In this document: positions 46,531 through 58,052 of the stretch, in pieces
Position numbering within the stretch: position 1 is the stretch's first letter
How the letters are laid out: each line of letters starts with the position of its first letter
Source of the DNA: Ascaphus truei
Lineage: Eukaryota > Chordata > Amphibia > Anura > Ascaphidae
Length of the DNA stretch: 64,000 nt
Direction: 5' to 3'
Assembly (NCBI GenBank): GCA_036426205.1
Contig: CM071567.1
Span: 294,101,161 to 294,165,160 of the forward strand
The notes under the pieces: generated by a model
What the model was told of the DNA's origin: nothing
The model's input: only the letters and a program-made list of their open reading frames with translations
Database searches by the model: none
Program-made: the position numbers and the translations under genes

Positions 46531-47915
46531 GTTTACGTTGATAGTCGGCAAAGGCAATGCGACGTTTTCCGGGGCTATTTAGTCCCTTTACGTTATGTGA
46601 TAAGATTATCAGGCCCATTGTAGTGTCCCTTTCTGAACTATCCTAACCAAATCTTGGAGTGTGATGAGTGGGTGTTTATGTATTACCTTCTCGATGACCC
46701 ACCGATTTGGAGATGTACGACTGGGGTGTCCTTTGTAGTATTGTGAGTCACGTGGCCAACTGGGATAGGGAGGGGTAGGGAAAGAAAACACAAGGTAAGA
46801 CAAAAAATACAGAAACTTGGGAGATCCTTTTGGGATAAAAGTCCCCGTCGGATCTCTTGCCTTTGGGTGAAAGTGTGCAGCCCAGCTGCTTAGCACTGGC
46901 GTAATGGTGACCGGACAGGTCCAGTCTTTTTCACCACAAAGGACTTTGTTGAGTGTCCTGTTTCTATCCAGGACATTCTCTTTCGGCAACATAGCGAGGG
47001 CCGGGGACGGGAGCCGGCCTCCCTCGACTTTGCATATTTTAAAAACGTCAAATAACACTCGTAGAACATACACAGAGAAATAGCAACATCACTGTTAATA
47101 ACTCGCTAGCTGGGTAAGACTATTTTGGAACCAACGTGGTTAACTTTACTAACATAACATAACTAAGGCTATATACATGGCAAAATGGGTCCCTATAACA
47201 GGTATATCTCTTTTTGTAGACTGTCTTGGTCAGCTTTGATCATCCAGGTTACATGATTAGAGCTATGTGTCCTGGCATCTGTTTGGTTATTACATACCAT
47301 TATTACCCCATAGCTTTATACTAAGACTTAGAATTGACATTAAAGCTGGGACATGTTTTCCCCTTCCCCTATGTGTCTTCCCTCATTATTTATATATCTT
47401 AATACATTTGACTACGGGGCATAGATCTATGTTATCCTCAACCCCTACCTTTTTGTTACCCTGGTAATATAGGGATCTATATATAACTGCTACATTCACA
47501 TTATAGTCCTGGGTTGGGGGGCCTGTATTCCTTTGCAATATTTTATTTTCTAAGTGTCTATATTTCTATGAAGAGGTATCTGTCCTGCTGGGTCTAGGTC
47601 TGCAACGCAGCTTTTCGTCGAACTTCCAGCAGATTCTCGGTTGTTAGATGAGGGGGATGAGGGGGTGGTGTTGTGTCTCTTCCTCGTTGTGCTGTCCGTC
47701 GGTTCTCCTGCCTCCTGGGGTGAGTTTAAACAGTTTGTAGCCGGTGTCAGGAAGTCCGGCTGGGTGTACCAAGATGGCCGCCATGTCTGGATGTCAGCTT
47801 GAATTGACCAACTTTATTCCACCATTTTGCGAACAAATGGACAGTCTACAGGTATTGCCCTTTTAAGCCTTAATTGATCCTTAATTGGTATCAATTGTGT
47901 GTCTTTTCTTGTGCT
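46531..47915 (-). mobile_element. L1 5' part, copy B
   Basis: Same content as in copy A with fewer indels. ORF2 starts at Met 46,618 (MGLIILSHNVKGLNSPGKRR) and is cut at the foldback junction at 46,531. Upstream the minus frame 46,609-47,073 (154 residues) has no recognisable ORF1 coiled coil or RRM. Confidence 0.7.
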
Positions 47916-48196
47916 ATGAAACTTCTTTCTGAATCTGCCGAAGCAAGCATGTTTTTGATTGATCGGCCCATTTAAAGGCAGCGTGTATTTTTATTCATTC
48001 TCTGTGTTGTTGGGAGAGAGAGAGACACACAGAGCTGGGCGATTTACATATTTCAGATTGACAGAGAGAGTTGTTGTGTATTGTGAGAGGTTTGTCCTGT
48101 GTTGTTTTGTTAACATCTTTGTCTTGTTTTCAGTTTGTAAGTGCTCAGTGTGATTGTGTTTAAATTTCTTTTCTGTTCTTTGTGAGTGCTATAGGT

Positions 48197-50484
48197 ATGG
48201 CCGAAAGGCATGGGAAGAGTGATGCTGGTGTGACTGGTACTGGAAGTCGTGTGAGTACGCGTCTGAGTGAACGTAGGATTCAGGGGAGTGCTGTTGCTGC
48301 GAGTGCGACTGGTGTTGCTGGGAGTTCGAGTGGTGTTGCTGGGAGTGCGAATGGTGTTGCTGTGAGTGCGAGTGCTGCTGGTGGCTCTGTTGCTGGTGCT
48401 GCTGGGGTGTCTGTTGCTGGTGCTGCTGGGGTGCCTGTTGCTGGTGCTGCTGGGGTGTCTGTTGCTGGTGCTGCTGGGTGCTGGGATGTCTGGTGGTGGG
48501 GTGGTTGGTGGTGGGCCGCTTTTGGAGTCTCTTCCATTGGAAGAAGGAGAGTCCAGTCAGCAGCAGCCAAGCTCTGTGGCTGCACGTGGTCGGAAGAAAC
48601 GTGTGGAGCGGCCACATAATCCTCGTTTCAATGATGAGGAAAACAGAGTTCTTGTCACAGGGATTTTGGAGCACTATGACTCTCTGTATGGGCATTTATT
48701 AGGTAAGTCAATCTTTGCATTGATTGTTCAAAGACATTTTATCCTATCTCATGTGACATGTGTTAATATCAAACTATTAATCTCTAATATCTATCAATTA
48801 AAGTTAATTATTACACACATAATCCTTCATGCTTTATAACGACCATAACAATCAGTCAAAAAAGTTTGCTAAAGTTCATACAATAATCATGCAAGCTTCC
48901 TTAGATTTGTATGTTTCCACGTAAATGCTCATGTGCTACACATATTCAACCTAAACCAGCATGTTTGGTATGTCTTGGAACAGGTATCATTTTTGTACAA
49001 TGTTCGTTTTTCTATTAATTTGTAAGGTCATATATTTTTTTATGTATTTCAAGGGCGGACAAGTTCAGCCTCAAAAGCAGAAATGTGGCAACAAATAACA
49101 TTGGCTGTGTCTGCGTGTGGGAATCATGTCAGGGACCGCACGAATTGTCGGAAGAGATTTGATGATATCAGGGCCAATTTAAAGAAAAAAATCCAAGCAC
49201 AACGGATGCATGCTTCTGCCACTGGAGGTGGGCCGCCAGCACAAGCTCTAATCTTAACTCCATTGGAGGAGCAGCTGCGTGAAAAATTTCTTCCTGTCGT
49301 CGTGGAGGGTTTGCCAGGGGATAGAGATATCGGAATTTATTCAGCTCAATTTCCACCAGGTGACAAATGTTACTGTACTACGCGTGTCCTATGTTACAGT
49401 TCTTATCTATATTTCCACTGCAACTTATAATTTCTTCCAAATATAAGCATACCTACATATATATCTGTATGTATGTCTCTCTCTCTCTCTCTCTCCGTCG
49501 CTCTCGCAGCTCTCCTCGTCATCTTCTCGTCGCTCTCCCCTCTCCGGTCTCTCCTCCCTCTCCTCGCTTCTTCCCTCCCCTCTCGCGCTCTCTCTCTGCA
49601 ATCCTTCATCGTCACCCTCGTCCTCGGCTCTCTGTCCAAACTTCACTCTCTTATAGGGCCCTCGGTCGTCTCGAAGTTCTCCGCACCTCCGCCGCCGCAT
49701 CGTGCTCGTCTTACAGTCATCGTCTCTAATCAGCTGTCGAGCTCGCAGTCTGGCTCCTAACAGTCCCGTCGGACACAGCGTCTCGTCCTCCTCAGTCTCT
49801 CCTTCTCGAACCCCAGTCGTCTCTCACTATCTCTCAGTCAACTCTCTGGATATCATCATCACAAAATGGCCAAAAGATGCACTCATGACTCCATCTCACT
49901 ACTCTTCCTTCCAATACTCATCTCTCGCATCTGTCATCTCTCTCTCTCACTATGTAATATCTATATTATATATGCTATCATTTTTTATATATAGTTGTCC
50001 AAAATAAAACAAAAAAAAACATATTTATATATATATAGATATATAGATATATATATTTATATATATATATATATCTATATATATATATATAGATATATAT
50101 ATATATATATAGGTATAGATATATATATATTTATTATATCTGTGTGTTTGGAAATATGTATTGGCTCAACTATCGTGGCTTACATCATTATGAGTCAACA
50201 TACACCACTTGACCTGCATGTAGGATTTGTGTGTAATGATCTTCCAAATAACTCACACTGCAACCTTCTAGTTTACAAAGCATTCAACATATTTCTCCTA
50301 TAGTTAAAAGCTGAATGTATGTTCAAATATTTTTACAAACATTGAGTTAACATGCATAACTACAAAGCACACCCGCAGTCATTGTTTGTCACAGTAATGT
50401 TTAACATCACTGTGTTGTTCGTTATACTGTGTCTGTGCACACAAATGCATAATCCACTTTTTCATGTATGTGTCGATCCATATA

Positions 50485-50526
<42 letters not shown>

Positions 50527-52469
50527 GATAATCTATGTTACACTTATAAACAGGCCGTTACTGCGTAATAAAGTCTTGCATGGAATATTGTCAATTGAAA
50601 GGCGAACATGAATAATTTTCACTAACAAATTCCATTATGTATTATGAAAGCTCTTTTTTCTCTTCATGTAGTATAATGTGAGCATAAATAGGAACATGTA
50701 CCATATGGTATTTAATTGTGTTCATATGTAGCTCACTTCTTATTTGTATTTCTCTCATGTACCGGTGTGTGAAACCAGCTTCAATTAATATGTAATCACA
50801 GCATAGAGGTGAACAGAGGGGGTGGTGTCGGGCAGAGAGCCAGATCACAGGGTCATGGTAGTGTCAAGTCTTGTGGGAATGCTTACAGGTGGGAGAAGCA
50901 GCTAAGAGGTCATGGTGGTGCCAAGTGCTGGGGGAGGGACTACAGTTGTTAGAAGCTGACAAGGTGAACACAAGTTCATCACAGTCATTAGAAATGGTAA
51001 TTATCTTACTACTTTCAAGCACCAGTCCACGATATATTACAACGTACGTTAGTCATTCATTCAGTTATATATTATTGTAACGTTATAGATACGCCACCTT
51101 CTCACACCAGTACCATCTGTGAGCGACACACTGCATGTGTTGCTGAGTGTCAGCCACATTGAGCGCTACACCTGCTTCTCTTAAATGTTCAGACAGATCA
51201 CTAAAAACATTCATACACATTTCCACAATTAGGTACTGAATTATAAGCAGAGTAAACTTTGCTTGCATGGTAGTGATGTACATTATTGTAGCTTTATTAA
51301 TACCCAACATATGCAGTGTATGTACAACAGACCAGTTAATTTTATAACGCATTCCTGCATGAACATTGTATGTATGTTGTATGGTGTTTAAAACAAATGT
51401 GATGATTAGTTTTACATGTACATTTAGGTTAAGATGGATAATATACAGATTGCCCTAACCATAGAATTGTGATTTCCTTACGGGATGCTGATATTTAGCC
51501 ATAAGTACTCCCACTACAGATACTTAATGTTAATTATGTACACATGACAATGAAATTCTGATGTTATTCTTCTATATAGTTGGTCCGCCAGCTCCTGTGT
51601 CACCTGTGGCACGTGACTCTGAACACGTCTCGTCACCTGTCTCATCAAGGTCATCATCAAGAATGGAAGGGGAGTGTATGAGGTGCAGGCCATATAATGT
51701 TTACATTGGAAGCATTTCATTTGCCATGCAAAATAAATGCCTTTCACATGTAATGAACTTCTCATCAGTTATTGACACAGGAGATGTAGTGTTTCATGAC
51801 ACAACATGTATGGTGTCTGTTTTCAAGTATCAGCTAGGAGTTGTGATGTTACAACAAACTTTAATTCATTATTCTTTCACACTGAGTCAAAACTTCATTG
51901 TTGCTTCAAGCATCATCTTTTAATTGGACACAAATAATTAAATTTGGAAACATGTTATGTGTTCCACTATGAGAACTATCATTATAGTCTAAAAAAAATG
52001 AAAGTTCCATGTCAGTTCATAATGTCTTTATTTATTTGTAGAACCAGATGTTGCCGCTCAAGGACAAATTCTCTCAAGTGACCATGAAGATGTTGACACT
52101 CCTGGATTAACCCAGCATTCAAGTCCTCCTGCTCGTGACACCTACTCAGCTATTGCAGCTTCTGAAGAACGAATCTTGGGTGAAGAAAATCGTCGCCATT
52201 CAGAAATGATGTCAATGCTTGAAAGGATGATGTCACTGCATGAAAGGATGCATGAAAGGTCAATATCAGAAATGTCACAAATTAAAAATGTCATCATCCA
52301 AGTTTCTAAAGAAATCCAAAATATTAACAGGACATTACAAGCACTAGTTCTCAATATAAGCCAAGCAAATCAGTTTCGGAGTACAGCAAGAGAACAACAA
52401 TTCCACTTTACCCCATCAGAGGATGGATCTTTACATGCTGCTAATTTTTCTCCAGTTTTGGTGAGGTAA
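48197..52469 (+). CDS. Myb/SANT-like DNA-binding protein of Harbinger type, 4+ exons
   Basis: Exon 1 48,197-48,702 (donor AG|GTAAGT), exon 2 49,054-49,359 (acceptor TTTCAAG, donor CCAG|GTGACA), exon 3 from 51,580 (end unresolved, 51,649 or 51,682), exon 4 52,042 to TAA 52,467. The first two junctions are phase 1 and the frame is kept across them. The product has an Ala-Gly-Val repeat (24-bp DNA period, 48,380-48,480), then a Myb/SANT-like domain over exons 1-2 (NPRFNDEENRVLVTGILEHY; EMWQQITLAVSACG; RTNCRKRFDDIRANLKKKIQ), GGGPPAQALILTPLEEQL, a Ser-rich linker, and a C-terminal coiled coil (MLERMM...KEIQNINRTLQAL). This layout matches Myb-like partner proteins of PIF/Harbinger and NAIF1-like proteins, which bind DNA and bring the transposase to the nucleus. 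A one-base gain, or two-base loss, near 48,475 breaks exon 1 once. The stop overlaps a GAG|GTAAGG donor, so a further exon is possible. Confidence 0.75.
48380..48480 (+). repeat. 24-bp coding minisatellite (Ala-Gly-Val repeat)
   Basis: About four units of GGTGCTGCTGGGGTGTCTGT plus TGCT inside exon 1, encoding VAGAAGVS/VAGAAGVP. The frame break of exon 1 lies in the last, shortened unit. A degraded form is in copy A around 38,700-38,960. Confidence 0.8.
49470..49640. repeat. (CT)n-rich tract, copy B
   Basis: Pyrimidine-rich tract with CTCTCG variants in intron 2 of copy B. Arg/Glu-rich and Ser-rich frames over it are shadows. Confidence 0.85.
50024..50120. repeat. (TA)n microsatellite in intron 2, copy B
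   Basis: Long run of TATATA with TAGATA interruptions. A second short run is at 50,486-50,522. Much reduced in copy A (40,270-40,380). Confidence 0.9.
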
Positions 52470-52639
52470 GGTGCTCAAAGTGTGCTATACACAAGAAAGA
52501 GGGGAGTACACTCTGGGTATTGAATAAATGTATACATTTGAGTATCAATAATGGGGCACCAGATACCCTGAAGGTCGGGGTAGGTAGTCCAAGGACTGCC
52601 TCCCCTACCTCATTGGGTTGGCCCTAAGTACTCACAGTA

Positions 52640-53110
52640 TTGCTGTCACCAGGGTCTCCCCTCCACCGCGTGCTGCTGTAGAGAAGTGAAGTCCAGCAAT
52701 GTAGAGAGGGAAGCAGCGCACCGCGATCAAAATGAAGAACAGGTCTGGCCAAAAATGTGTAAACTTTAATAAAGTATCATAAAACCAAGGGATGCAGCCC
52801 TTCTACGCGTTTTGTGTCTAGCACTTTATCAAGAAGTGCTTCCACACGGTATACAGAACATTTAAGTAGTAATGGCTGCCAAATCTCGCGATATCTGTGA
52901 CGTCACGTCCCCATCATAGCCAATAGAACCCAACTATCTGACGCATGCGCACTAAGACCCAGAACGGGGGAGTGACCAGCCATCACTCAATCTCCCCAAT
53001 GCTGTTGAGGAACACCCCTAGGGGAGTTCCACAAGGGGAGAAATGGACATGACGGAGACTGTATCCGCCCCCATCCTGGCTCTACGTGCCCGCTGCAGGT
53101 GTTAAACAAC
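52640..53110 (-). mobile_element. Penelope-type terminal repeat, copy B
   Basis: On the minus strand CTTCT|TGATAAAG, stem GTGC/ACAC, AAAAC, then ACGCGT|AGAAG (about 52,811-52,848). The stem I halves CTTCT/AGAAG pair, and ACGCGT is palindromic, as in the repeats of the element at 57-60 kb. The GAAA box reads AAAA, so the ribozyme is probably dead. CpG-rich flanking sequence ('gtgacgtcacgtcc') is typical of promoter-bearing terminal repeats. Confidence 0.5.
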
Positions 53111-54071
53111 AAGAGAATATAATCAAAAGGTCTCAACTACAGAAAAACAAAGAAATTAATAAGTATTAACCCCCTCACAGCGCATATCGCACCCCCATGT
53201 AGTGGGAGATTAACCATCCACATTCCAGCCAACTCATCATCCTTAGTGGACAACCCGCAGGAGAGAGCTGAAAAATGGAACATGGTGTATATCCCCCAGT
53301 CATGCGGTGTGCATATATGTGGAAAAAATATACAAAATAGAATATGAAAAATATATATTATGTACACCAACTTTTATGAACTAATGAGGGCTGTTAAATA
53401 AAATAAATCGTGGATGGGTTATATATAATAAAGAATATATATATAGCAATACTGGGCAGCCATTTTACAATATCCAAGAACATACAATTTTATTAGTTAA
53501 AAAATATATATATACATGTATGTAACAAAACATCTAAAAAATTTTATTAAAGTATACAATATACTCGTGTAAAAACAAATGAGCATCCTTGTGATGACAG
53601 TGAGACATAATTAATTCAGACAATCATATTGTATATTTCATTCTGTGGGGTACCTGAGGAAAATTATTTTTCATATCAGTAATGGCATTAACAATATGTA
53701 TAGAGTATACAAACCGATCAACATTCCTTGGAGACAAAACATCTTATATTTTCATAATTTTGACAAGGAATATAACAGCGGTTAAGTATTTAGCATTGTA
53801 TTCATAGCAGACAAAGTTTTTCTTTGCTATACAGTACATTTGACAACAATTCATTTTCTAGCATGTACATATAATTTTTTGCATGTATCAAACAGACGAA
53901 TCTTTTGCAAAGATAGGAGGTTAACTCAAACCAAGCTATAGGATTAATTCAAAGCTATATGATTAAATCAAAAAAGGTTTTCTGGTCTTCACTAGCACAG
54001 GGAGGCTTTTTCAGGGAAAGATTGTGGTGTCATTAATGTCATCTTAAAAAATGTGTGTGGTGTCATGGATA
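53111..54071. other. No gene recognised (copy B)
   Basis: AT-rich sequence between Penelope pieces. The minus frame at 53,137-53,370 has no recognisable family. Confidence 0.4.
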
Positions 54072-54445
54072 TCATCTTAAAAAATGGTTAATAGTCCACT
54101 CTATATTTATTCCTTCAGGAGATCTCGTTCTCAATGTAAATATCCAAAAGGACTCTCTACAATTCAAGGTGTTCACAATGTCTCCCCCTCTCTCCTTTTT
54201 TGTAATTTTCTCAATATCCAAGAAAGAGAAGTTTCTAATGCCCCCCTTGTCACATTCTGTAAAGTGCTTAGATACAGGGTGCTCTAGGTCTCTTTTTCGT
54301 ATCAATCTGCAGTGTTCCTGCATCCTTGTCTTCAAAGCTCTTGTAGTCCTACCGACATATCTCTTCCCACAACCACAGCTGATCACATAGACCACCATAT
54401 TCGTGTTACAATTGATGAAGCTATTGATATTATACTGAGGCACTG
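54072..54445 (-). pseudogene. Penelope-like GIY-YIG endonuclease domain
   Basis: From QYNINSFINCNTN (starting near 54,445) through VVYVISCGCGKRYVGRT (GIY-YIG signature), TRMQEHCRLI with the conserved Arg and Glu-His, HPVSKHF, and RESFWIFTLRTRSPEGIN, to a stop at 54,072. It aligns along its length with residues of the intact copy at 58,840-59,200. The frame continues upstream to 54,563 through unrelated sequence, which I exclude. The domain nicks DNA in the family, but here it is cut off from its RT. Confidence 0.75.
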
Positions 54446-54457
54446 ACAAATAGATTT

Positions 54458-54916
54458 GTGGAAAGAGGTTATGACAGGGAGACCCTCCAATCAACTCTCC
54501 AGGAAGTAGTGGAGATTGAGAGAGAAACATTATTACCACAAAAGTCCAGGGTGGGGGGTGCAAGGAAAATGAAAAAGAATGTACATGAGAAAGTGTGTCC
54601 CACGTTTATATCACAATACAGCAAATCGAGTAGTCAGGTCAAAAAAATTATAAACAAACATTGGGACCTACTACAAATGGATCCCATCTTATGTGAATAC
54701 ACTAAGCAAGGCCCAAAGTGTGTATATAGGCGCGCAAAAACACTAGCTGCATTTATTTCACCAAGTGTCATTTCCACCCCATTGGGTAACCCAGACCGCT
54801 TTCTGACCAGAGGGTCTTTTAGGTGTAATCAGTGTAACATGTGCGAATTTATGAGACCATCCAGACATATCTTTTCCCACAATCCACACAAGCAGTATAA
54901 TATCAATAGCTTCATC
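54458..54916 (+). pseudogene. Penelope-like RT thumb and zinc-finger linker
   Basis: An open frame with HWDLLQMDPIL, GPKCVYRRAKTLAAFISPS (thumb-proximal motif of Penelope RTs) and a linker with CNQCNMCEFM (Cys pairs as in Neptune-type elements), ending at QYNINSFI where the nuclease should start. The following residues (EKAQVPLRAKRTSA) come from the terminal-repeat-like sequence. There is no RT palm upstream. Confidence 0.7.
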
Positions 54917-54990
54917 CTTGAGAAAGCGCAGGTCCCCCTACGCGCGAAACGTACGTCGGCATGACGTCATCACGCTGACGTCGTGGAGGA

Positions 54991-55992
54991 GGCAGGAATC
55001 CGGTGAGACCAGTCTGTGTATCGGGCTGCAGTGGGGTTAAAACACACAGGCTCGATTGATTTCATTGTGGATGTGATCTGGTAAAAACATTTGAGTGTGT
55101 GGGGGCTAACAATTGCATATCGTGATATTGTTTGGATTTACCAGTGTAACCGCCTCGTTATACTAGCGATTAAAGGTGTGCAGCATATATTGGTGCTGGA
55201 GACCCTGTCATTACTATGTGCATAACTACGGCATGCAGCTGTATTTTCTATCTGCGCCACTGACAATATCGACTTGTTTTATACATCCCTACACACTCTG
55301 CCCTATAAGTGGATATTATCCATCAATAATGATCACACAGGGCGATATTTCAAAGCCTAATGAGTATAGCCGCCCCGCAGTATAAGCGATCAGACATTGT
55401 GCAACCCATTATTGTGTTAGAATAGGTGCAACTACTATTGGAGATACTGCAGATACTGTGGCAGTTGTCTGTAGTTTTCTACCTGCGCCGCCAACACTGT
55501 GTATTCATCCCATTCACACCTACACATTATAGGTGCATTGCAATTGAATATTAATCCCATTAGCAGCCAATCAGTAGTGGCAAGTTATATGTACCTACAT
55601 GGGAATTAGATGGTGATTTATTCTGACCGCTACAGCTGTGACTGTTTCCCGGATTCATATTTTAATTGGTTTTAGTTAGTTTAGAGCATGCGCCGTTTAT
55701 GTTGTGAGTCTTGCTGATATTCAATAAAATTTTGTTATTTTTGCTATGGCATTTTAGTGGCAATTGTCCTCACTCAATGCAGTGAGCAGTTGCTTCCCTG
55801 TAAAGGTTGACTGAACCACCATTGTATATAGGTATTAACACCTTATATATTATCCCTAGCCTAGTGTGCAACCAATGAGGATCTTTTGAGTGGGTCTCTT
55901 TACCCACTTTATATGTTTGCGTTTGTCTACACAATCCTCCTCTGCACCGGCAGGAAATATATAATTATCCGAGCATTGGATTAGATGTTCAG
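54991..55992. other. No gene recognised (copy B, right part)
   Basis: Parallel to 45,431-46,486, with fewer indels. Likely terminal-repeat and 3' flank of the Penelope-type element. Confidence 0.4.
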
Positions 55993-56023
55993 GTGAGCGG
56001 TGAATCACCAAGTTATGTACTCG

Positions 56024-56547
56024 TAGCAGAATAATGCCTGGATTAAGACAACCATATACTATTTAAATGTCTGAAAGGATGTAACCTGGTTTAGAAATGA
56101 TCCCACTCAACACAGCAGTAAGGATAATCATTTACACCTGCCGGTGACCAGTAGAATAAACATCATATTTCATTGCGACATAAGTTGACAGGGGTCAAAC
56201 TGGAACAGACTCACTTGGGGTTCTTGTGGTAATTCGTCCTTTTTGTAGATCCAGTGGCCCAGGGTTGAATGTGCTTGGATGAAGATTCTATATTGGGTGC
56301 TTTGGATGCCAGGGAGCTGGAGTTCTTATTTCGTCCCTATCCCATTATTCCTATCTTTCACCATCTCCCGAAGATCCATAAGACATTGGTCTCTCCACCT
56401 GGGAGGCCAATTGTCTCTAGTATTGGATCTTTGGGAGATGGTGTTTCAAGATATGTTAATCATTTTTTGCAGTCCATTGTACAATTACTGCCATCATATA
56501 TTAAGGACAGCGGTGACCTTATGGCTCAATTAGATTCCATCAGATGC
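56024..56547 (+). mobile_element. Partial tandem copy of the Penelope-like element
   Basis: 56,024-56,274 repeats 56,668-56,919, and 56,275-56,547 repeats the RT segment at about 57,507-57,769 (GARELEFLFRPYPIIPIFHH to SGDLMAQLDSIR). Relative to the full copy, about 590 bp between the two parts is missing. It ends abruptly in a CCCCCACCC/(CA)n tract. Partial tandem copies are common for Penelope-like insertions. Confidence 0.7.
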
Positions 56548-57051
56548 CCCCACCCCTCCACCACACACACACACAAACACAAAATATATTCCTAAATGTC
56601 ACTTTTATGTCTGAAGCACTTCTTCTAAAAAAGCGTGTTGTATGGTGCTCTAAAGAAAAAACTGTAGTAGCAGAATAATGCCTGGAGTAAGACAACCATA
56701 TACTATTTAAATGTCCGAAAGGATGTAACCTGGTTTAGAAATGATCCCACTCAACACAGCAGTAAGGATAAATCATTTGCACCCGCCGGTGACCAGTAGA
56801 ATAAACATCCTATTTCATTGCGACATAAATTGACAAGGGTCAAACTGGAACAGACTCACTTGAGGTTCTTGTAGTAATTCGTCCTTTTTGTAGATCCAGT
56901 GGCCCAGGGTTGAATGTGCCTCCGTCAGTGAATAGACATCAGGAAGGTGAGGAAGGAAAAACGGAGCACTATATCCAGCAACAGAAGAACCACCAGGAAG
57001 CGTTCCCATGTAATAAGCTAATTTAATGGAATCAGAGTTGAATACAGCACA

Positions 57052-57093
57052 CACCAACGCGTTTCGGACTATTGATAGTCCTTTATCAAGGTG
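57052..57093 (-). ncRNA. Hammerhead-like motif, left terminal repeat
   Basis: Minus-strand copy of the motif described at 60,040-60,081, with identical core: CACC, UUGAUAA, stem GGACUAU/AUAGUCC, GAAA, ACGCGU, GGUG. Confidence 0.5.
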
Positions 57094-58052
57094 AATACAC
57101 ACATCACATAAAGAATACACTTTATACTGAACCTGGCATGACGGGAGCCAACCGCAACAACTTCCGGGTTAGTCACCTGACCTGTGACATAAACAACCGG
57201 GAGGTGCAACATGATAGCATGACCGTATCCGACGTGAAGCGTCATTGCGCAGCAGGACCTGAGGGGTGTAGTATGCCATTACACCATAGATTAGACAATC
57301 TTACACAGGGAGAAAGAGTGGCACTAAATGCTTTGAAGGCAAACAAATCCTTGGTGATCAAAGGCGCTGATAAGGGGGGAGCGATTGTTGTGTTCAATCA
57401 AATTGATTACAAAATTGAGGCACTTCGTCAATTAAATGATCGCTCCTCCTATGTATCACTAAGAGGTGACCCCACCGCAATTTTTATTAAGGAATTGAGA
57501 ACCCTTTTGGATGAAGGTTCTATATTGGGTGCCAGGGAGTTGGAGTTCTTATTTCGTCCCTATCCCATTATTCCTATCTTTCACCATCTCCCGAAGATCC
57601 ATAAGACATTGGTCTCCCCACCTGGGAGGCCGACTGTCTCTAGTATTGGATCTTTGGGAGATGGTGTTTCAAGATATGTTAATCATTTTTTGCAGTCCAT
57701 TGTACAATTACTGCCATCATATATTAAGGACAGCGGTGACCTTATGGCTCAATTAGATTCCATCAGATGGGAAACAAATTTTATTTGGCTTACTATGGAC
57801 ATCACATCATTGTATACAGTTATAATGCATGAGCATGGGTTGGCAGCTGTCAGGTTTTACTTACAACAATCGGATCTTTCACCAGCACAAAGCACATTTA
57901 TTTTAAATGCAATTCGGTTTTTGATAACACACAATTATTTTATGTTTGATGGAGATTTTTATCTCCAAACACGTGGTACCGCCATGGGCACTAGTTTTGC
58001 CCCATCCTACGCCAACCTGTTCTTAGGAGTCGGTCCACGTGTTTGGAGATAA
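57072..58052 (+). pseudogene. Penelope-like RT, N-terminal part (frame broken at 3' end)
   Basis: Open from within the terminal repeat. Recognisable features are LTQGERVALNALKANKSLVIKGADKGGAIVVF (known N-terminal block; the core is IKGADKGGAIVV), FHHLPKIHK and PPGRPTVSS (RT fingers), LTMDITSLYT (motif A with its Asp) and QTRGTAMGTSFAPSYANLFLG (motif B). The frame then changes at about 58,030, just before motif C, where the next frame takes over with VFGDKNPYRHF. The break coincides with a 23-nt inverted copy of nearby sequence (see findings). RT of this family is related to telomerase RT and extends the nicked target DNA. Confidence 0.85.

Larger units (their letters stand above)
54072..54990. 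mobile_element. Penelope-like pieces in inverted order, copy B
   Basis: The minus strand carries the GIY-YIG end and the plus strand the thumb and zinc-finger linker of the same element type. Both pieces break at the same codons (QYNINSFI), so the two halves are joined tail to tail around an inversion. The plus piece runs into a terminal-repeat-like sequence with CTTGAGAAAGCGC, GCGCGAAAC and the palindrome ACGTACGT (54,917-54,957), a degenerate hammerhead-like motif. Confidence 0.7.
46487..55992 (+). repeat. Copy B of a 9.6-kb direct duplication
   Basis: Head-to-tail with copy A. The join at 46,486/46,487 shows no long homology. Frames are much better preserved than in copy A (compare the exon-2 frame 49,054-49,359 with 39,535-39,880). 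Confidence 0.85.

Noticed and set aside
49403..49760. Arg/Glu-rich and Ser/Leu-rich frames
   Set aside because: Translation of a CT-rich microsatellite within an intron.
54458..54563. Extension of the minus-strand nuclease frame upstream of 54,445
   Set aside because: Overlaps the plus-strand thumb region and has no similarity to Penelope proteins. Chance open reading across an inversion.
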